DNA of 64,000 bases, from assembly GCF_048128805.1 (NCBI RefSeq), contig NC_136016.1:9022001-9086000 (forward strand). The letters run 5' to 3'. The position numbers and the translations under genes are program-made. Each line of letters opens with the position of its first letter. Position 1 is the first letter of the stretch. The stretch is from Centroberyx gerrardi. Its lineage: Eukaryota; Chordata; Actinopteri; Beryciformes; Berycidae. Positions 59,312-64,000 of this stretch are shown here, piece after piece. The notes under the pieces were generated by a model. It saw only the letters and a list, made by a program, of their open reading frames with translations, ran no database searches and had not been told where the DNA came from.

Positions 59312-61421
59312 CTCCCCTCACAGTGATGCATAAAATACCCCAGAAAGCAAAATATCAGGTGGTGTAAGTAGCAATTGGAGCCTAAAATGCACCAGTCCAA
59401 TACAGCAGGTATATTCAGTTTAGTTTGATTGCAGTGAGTAGGGTCAGCAGGTGTAGGGCAACCCTTCAACATAGCAAATAAATGTACATTAGCCAGTCTT
59501 TTGAACTTGTATGATATTTAGGCCTAGTAATAAATATCAATAATAATAATTATTTCACCTCGTTTTCAGTAAATCACAGTGTCGTATGGACAGCTTCGTG
59601 CGGACAGCTTTTCTCTTTTGTATATTTACTATTGCTCTTTAATAAAGCAAAAGTATTTCTTATCCGATTACTCGATTAATCGATGGAATAATCGGTAGAA
59701 TACTCGATTACTAAAATAATCGATAGCTGCAGCCCTAAAAGAATCACACTCCTGTTCAATGTCAATGGAACAATATGTACATTGGCATGACATCACTGAG
59801 TAGTCTTGTTTGTCTGGTTTACAGCTTCTAGAAAGGTTATTAATACTTTATGCTCTCAGAATAACGTGAATTTGGAAATGTATTGATACTCCCTCTTATG
59901 TCTTACTAGGAGCGTGAATCTGAAAATGTTTAGCTTAAGTGCTTTTATGAACCAAAATGGCAATGAGCTACTTAACTTTACTGTGTTGTCCTTGGTAGTA
60001 AGTATTGTGTGTGATATGGTTTCCGGTAAGGAGTGGTATATTGCGTATCTTACGTTTCTTTGAATTGTCAAATAAAGTCAATGACTCACTCATGTCTGGG
60101 AGCTCATGTGTATACCTGTTTGTCTAGCTCAGGTAACGTGTTGCTGGCCACAGTCTCTCCTTTCTTGGCCCTCAGCAGTCTGTTGAGATCCTGGACCATG
60201 TCCTTGCTGCTGAACTCTGCTCTCTTCTTGTCAGAGACCAGCATGCCACCACGCTGCACCACCTACACAGACACATAATAATTACAGTGTTTGTTTGTTT
60301 CAAATTGGGCGTAGGTGTTTTCCTGCTTTTTCCTGTCTTTATGTTCATAATCACGACCCTGACACACACATACCTCGCGTAGTTTAGCACTGTCACTGCT
60401 GCCGTCGCCCTGGGCTAAGAGACACTCCTTAGGGCTGATTTGGACGAGCAGGGACTCCAGGTTGGAGAAGATCTCGCTGTCTGGAAACTCACACACTCCC
60501 ATGGTCCTCTGGGCTGCGTCCACATAGCCCACGCCCACCACACGCTGTCCGTCAGCCCCTGTAGCCAACCGTACAGCTACAACCCCAGCGCAGCCCTCCG
60601 CTCCAGCTCCACTCCCAAACAGAATCTCCTCAAACTGAGTCAAGTTTCCTGGAGATGCCTGAGTTTGGATGAAGTGACAGAGGGGATGAGAGGGACAGAC
60701 AGTTTGTCATGGAAGACTAAGACAATGGTTAAAGAATGGGAGAGCCTTTAAACATTCTTTTAACATTCTTTCATAGTCAGTAATGGAGTCAATACCTTGT
60801 ACTCGATCTTCCAGTCATGCTCTTTGCTGCTCTTGCTGTGGTTCTTGTACACTTCTACTCTGTACTGCCTCACCAGCAGCAAGTCTTTCACAAAGGCCTC
60901 AAAGTTCAGCTTGCTCAGGACCACACTCTCCAGCTTGCGGCTCCCTGTTGACCAACACGCATGAATATTAGAGTCAGCGTAGCCTCCTACACCACCTGCA
61001 ACGCTCCCTGACGTTACACACCTGGCATGCATTTGTGGTTAGCGAGTAGCTACCTTTGCTGAGCTCGTCTCTGGATGCATCAAACAATAACAAACCACTG
61101 AGTTAGCTTGCTAACGAGTAAGCTTAGCTTGCCACCAGCGAGAGATACATTAGTTTACCTAGCCTGCCATTAGCTAGTTGGTTAGCTAACGTTATGCTAC
61201 AGAGGCTAGCTACCTGCGCCCAGATTTTTGATGACCCCATTCGTCTTGAAAACTTCCTTCGCCGCGAAGACGGCGTCTTTCCCGTGCACAGTGTAGTAGT
61301 CATTACGGTCGAATATTCTGAAAGTACTGTCTGGTTTCTCCGGCATGGAGAAAAAGAAGTTCAGAAAGCCATGCTCGGCTGCACTGTCCATAGACAGGTT
61401 CTGCTTCGGCTGCACCGCCAT
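50975..61421 (-). CDS. msh2: DNA mismatch repair protein MSH2, complete, 16 coding exons, 935 aa
   Basis: Common subunit of MutS-alpha (with MSH6) and MutS-beta (with MSH3); recognises mispairs and signals repair by ATP-driven clamp sliding in the nucleus. Exons in transcript order: 61214-61421, 60796-60944, 60374-60658, 60116-60262, 57792-57941, 56221-56354, 55636-55835, 55252-55361, 54986-55109, 53807-53957, 53602-53699, 53055-53300, 52684-52888, 52348-52595, 51856-52031, 50975-51151. Exons 4-14 have the same lengths as I recall for human (147, 150, 134, 200, 110, 124, 151, 98, 246, 205 and 248 nt). Start [20 protein letters not shown]. Walker [10 protein letters not shown] is at residues 668-676, Walker [17 protein letters not shown] in exon 14, and the switch His in [11 protein letters not shown]. 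Human MSH2 is 934 aa. The tail contains AKRRRTDKQ, a possible basic nuclear-localisation patch. Confidence 0.98.
52642..52677. repeat. (GT)n next to msh2 exon 13 donor
   Basis: About 14 GT (plus strand), that is (CA)n downstream of the exon-13 donor gtaggg on the minus strand, within the short 88-bp intron 13. Confidence 0.75.
52684..52888 (-). other. msh2: msh2 exon 13: Walker A and ABC ATPase core
   Basis: 205 nt, the same length as human exon 13. It completes Gly and encodes [54 protein letters not shown] and LETAAILR. Catalytic Lys and Ser/Thr of the P-loop are intact, as is the ABC signature region VGAGDS. Confidence 0.96.
57240..57410. repeat. Probable interspersed repeat in msh2 intron 5
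   Basis: The segment ccatggaggaccgagtgtatgc ... ttttcatcccaaccaaagac ... aggtgatttcactgattaac resembles a moderately repeated fish sequence known to me only by general appearance. No ends or target duplications could be defined. Confidence 0.3.
57595..57760. repeat. Retroposon 3'-tail-like repeat in msh2 intron 5
   Basis: It starts ctctaaattgcccataggtg and ends aagccctttgagacttgactgtgatgaagggctatataaataaa. The second part recurs at 61970-62028. Such tails occur at the 3' ends of fish LINE/SINE families; family not assigned. Confidence 0.5.
58456..59737. mobile_element. Non-autonomous hAT-type element, 1282 bp, perfect 8-bp target duplication, in msh2 intron 4
   Basis: Left end TAGGGCTGAAACGATT and right end ATAGCTGCAGCCCTA are imperfect inverted repeats. 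Subterminal regions carry repeated ACTCGATTACT/AATCGAT motifs on both sides. Identical AAAGAATC flanks at 58448-58455 and 59738-59745. The interior contains repeated GCGACTTT/AGCGAC motifs (58700-58790) and (CA)n at 59248-59308. No transposase frame is present. Confidence 0.9.
59248..59308. repeat. (CA)n microsatellite inside the hAT element
   Basis: About 30 uninterrupted CA units, the longest perfect run in the msh2 part of the window. Confidence 0.9.
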
Positions 61422-61560
61422 GTTGTAAACTCCCGCCACGACTGGGGCCAAACAGGAAACTACGTTGTCACCTTGTTCCCATGGAAACTAGTCACTTCTG
61501 GTAGTAACGTAACGTAACTTCTGGTCGTGTGTCCGAAATCTAACCTACTACATACTATAT
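61422..61560 (-). promoter_or_regulatory. msh2: msh2 upstream/promoter region with an RFX X-box
   Basis: Immediately 5' of the msh2 start codon. It contains GTTCCCATGGAAAC (61475-61488), a match to the palindromic RFX X-box, 54 bp from the ATG, and a TAACGTAACGTAAC run (61504-61517). No TATA box seen. Function inferred from the motif alone. Confidence 0.45.
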
Positions 61561-62941
61561 ACTCATCACATCAGTATGTATTGCATACTGCACACTCAAG
61601 TGATGATTCAGCAGATTGTAGTATAGCCTACTCAAAATGAGCCTACCTTTTTAAAAATAAATTCTAATATAGAAAATATTGTTATTATTATTATTATTAT
61701 TATTTATAATTCTGCCTTAGGTAATTTTGCAAAAATGTTTTCGCCTACACTATATGTAGGGCAACACTTAACACATTTATGTCATAGTTATCAATTTGTG
61801 TTAAAAATAATTTTGCCTGTTATGTCTTTTCCATATCATTTATATTATTTTCCATATCGTTTGTGTCTTTGTGCTTTGTTTTGTTTCCTTGTTTTATTTT
61901 GCTGCAGCCTACTGTATTGCACCATTTTGTTTTGTAACTGAATGTTGATCAATTAAATAGCCTTGTTCTTTGTAAAGTCTTTTGAGACATGCTTTGTGAT
62001 GAAGGGCTATATAAACTTGACTTGAACTGACATACATTGCCACATGTGCAAACGGACAGTAACGAATTCAGGAATTACATTTTTCCCTGTTTTGGGAATC
62101 CCTCCCTACTAACACAGAGTCTTGTAGCAACCTACTGAGTGAAATGCCAGTGTCGTCGCCAGCACTTCACGGTACGTTGTACAGACGTAACATACACCCT
62201 TTAGAGACATTGTTACCACGTCCCTTTGAAACATCAAATGAAATTCCAAAGTGCCGTCACCTGCAAGTCATTTTAAACGCCTGATGCCTGGAGTCGCCGG
62301 TACGTTGTCCCAATGTTTCCAGCACTTTTTGGAGACGTTGTAACATCACTTTGACGTCGCATGCAACATTCAGTTACATCCTTGCATCCATGTCTTTGTC
62401 ACCTACTGAAGTACCTTAACTAATATAACCTTTAACAAAATGAGGATAAACTACTAACATAGGCTACTGTAACATTGTGACATAACAGGAAAACTGCAAT
62501 ATAAATCATATTTCCATGCGACAAATTCTTTGTCAATACAAAATAGAGAAGAGCATTGGACACACCTGCTGCTCAAAAGTTACATATTTTTCAACCAATT
62601 GGAATTGAATATGTTGCTTTTTCCATATTATGAAAAACTACCCTACTCACTTCAACTATGTACCTTCACGATACACATAGGGCATATAGGTTATATGGCT
62701 TTAGAATATCACAGTACATTTATCAATTTAATGTTTTTTCTGTCAAATATACTAGCTTGAAACCATGCTCTAAATGTTTAGCAGTCAATCAGTGTAATTT
62801 ATGTACAAAACAACAAAAAAATTGTTTTTATCAGTGTTTCTTAACTGATACTCAAAATGTATTATAAACTATAGGCATGGATAAGGTTTAGCCTACATAT
62901 AATGCAGACAGCGGGCGGTTACCGCTGTCTCTGCCGCCCAG

Positions 62942-62947
62942 TGATGT

Positions 62948-62979
<32 letters not shown>
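62942..62979. repeat. (GAT)n trinucleotide microsatellite
   Basis: About 11 perfect GAT/ATG triplets. Confidence 0.9.
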
Positions 62980-63204
62980 TCTCTAGCTGTGCACTCACAG
63001 CTACAGGGTGTGGAATGATGATGTGGATAGTCTGCTTTTCTCCTCAACCATATACCTGGTCTCATACCTCTGGTCTACCCCAATTCTCTGATGTTTGTTG
63101 CAGAGTTTACATGCAGGTCGGGAAAGTCTAAAAAATGAATTTGATCATTTTCAAGTCTTGAATAATGATGGAAAGTTTGCTTGGGGGACAAGGCTTTTAT
63201 TTTT

Positions 63205-63310
63205 TTGTTTGCTTGTAACTTTGGTGATCTACGAATTTAAGCTTATTCTACTGTTGCACTCACTCACTCTAGATAAGAGCATCAGCTAAATACCTAAAAT
63301 GTAAAATGAA
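63205..63310. repeat. SINE-like tail, second copy
   Basis: Matches the 38695-38805 copy from gtaact/attt through gaatttaagcttattctactg and agataagagcatcagctaaat to ctaaaatgtaaaa. It is the same family in the same orientation. Confidence 0.6.
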
Positions 63311-64000
63311 ATGATTATAAGGCAATGGGATGCTATGAATATTAATGATGGTAGTTTTAGTGTATTTATGTGTGAGAGAGAGAGCGAAATAAGATTTGGA
63401 AGATTTTCTCATACTCTTAATTTTTAATTTCAGCTCAGGGGAAAGTCCTCACAAGGAGAGATCCAAGAGCCAATTTGCTTTAATGAGGTAGATGTGCGTG
63501 CCTGCATGTGCTGGTCTCATGACATGAAGATTCCTGGGAATTGCACACCAAATGGTATCATCAGCTACAGTCTGAACCAAATAGCCCATGTCCCCTTGTT
63601 CTAGGAAAAGAGGTCCCTCTTTTTGTTCCAGTGTCTGTGTGTGCATGCATGTGTTCATGTGCAAGTATCTTATGTCTCAGGATGATGTGAATGTATGATT
63701 AGCATATTGTGATACATGAATGGTTTTTGAGGGGAGCTATCTGAGGTTCATCAGTAGGATCCAGTTAATACAAGGTGTTATCATTTTCTGAACCAAGGAC
63801 TTATTTTATCCTTTACAAAGTAATATAATTGGTTTTAATTTCATGCAAGCAATCATTTATTTGAGATGGAGTCACTTAAGTGGACATTTCATCTTGGAAC
63901 AAAAAATCCTCAAATACATTAAATTCATTGAGACACAACACACTATGCTATGTATTTCGAATAATAGTTAATAACTGGAACATACCAATATCAGCCAGAA

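Larger units (their letters stand above)
61561..64000. other. Upstream of msh2: no gene found
   Basis: AT-rich DNA with a retroposon-like tail (61970-62028), a GAT/ATG trinucleotide array (62942-62979) and a SINE-like tail (63205-63310). No exon of KCNK12 or MSH6, the tetrapod neighbours, is recognisable. Confidence 0.6.

Overview
The window is nuclear DNA from a teleost fish, probably a percomorph. The reasons are multi-exon vertebrate genes with GT-AG introns, dense (CA/GT)n microsatellites, short introns, fish-type hAT and Tc1/mariner relics, and a gonadotropin receptor gene with teleost-style extra exons. Four protein-coding genes account for the sequence. Every coding exon was placed by hand from protein similarity, splice sites and reading-frame phase; no alignment was run.

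Layout: (1) 69-17392, + strand: the 3' part of neurexin-1 (nrxn1), from the splice-site-3 microexon in LNS4 to the PDZ-binding C terminus, followed by a putative 3'UTR to about 19.85 kb. (2) 19.85-23.6 kb: intergenic, holding microsatellites and a clean 573-bp solo LTR. (3) 23619-32156, +: follicle-stimulating hormone receptor (fshr) in 14 coding exons, with a duplicated LRR exon and three introns inside the seven-helix region. (4) 32.2-35.6 kb: intergenic, with a 43-bp minisatellite. (5) 35897-47947, +: fbxo11, complete in 22 coding exons, starting in a CpG-rich promoter region. (6) 47948-50974: 3'UTR and intergenic DNA between convergent genes, with a hAT MITE. (7) 50975-61421, - strand: msh2, complete in 16 coding exons, most of them the same length as in human. 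(8) 61422-64000: msh2 upstream DNA, with repeats only.

The order nrxn1-fshr-fbxo11-msh2 and the relative orientations match the tetrapod NRXN1-FSHR-...-FBXO11-...-MSH2 block (human 2p16-21). The genes usually found inside that block (LHCGR, STON1, GTF2A1L, PPP1R21, FOXN2, MSH6, KCNK12) are absent here. The four genes do not form one pathway: they act in synaptic adhesion, reproductive endocrine signalling, SCF ubiquitin ligation and DNA mismatch repair. Their adjacency is ancestral synteny.

The most interesting signals are a cluster of near-perfect RFX X-box palindromes in nrxn1 (plus one in the msh2 promoter), an fshr exon duplication whose flanking introns are still recognisably similar, an fshr splice donor made of a GT microsatellite, and the apparent lack of a beta-neurexin first exon in the intron where it is expected.
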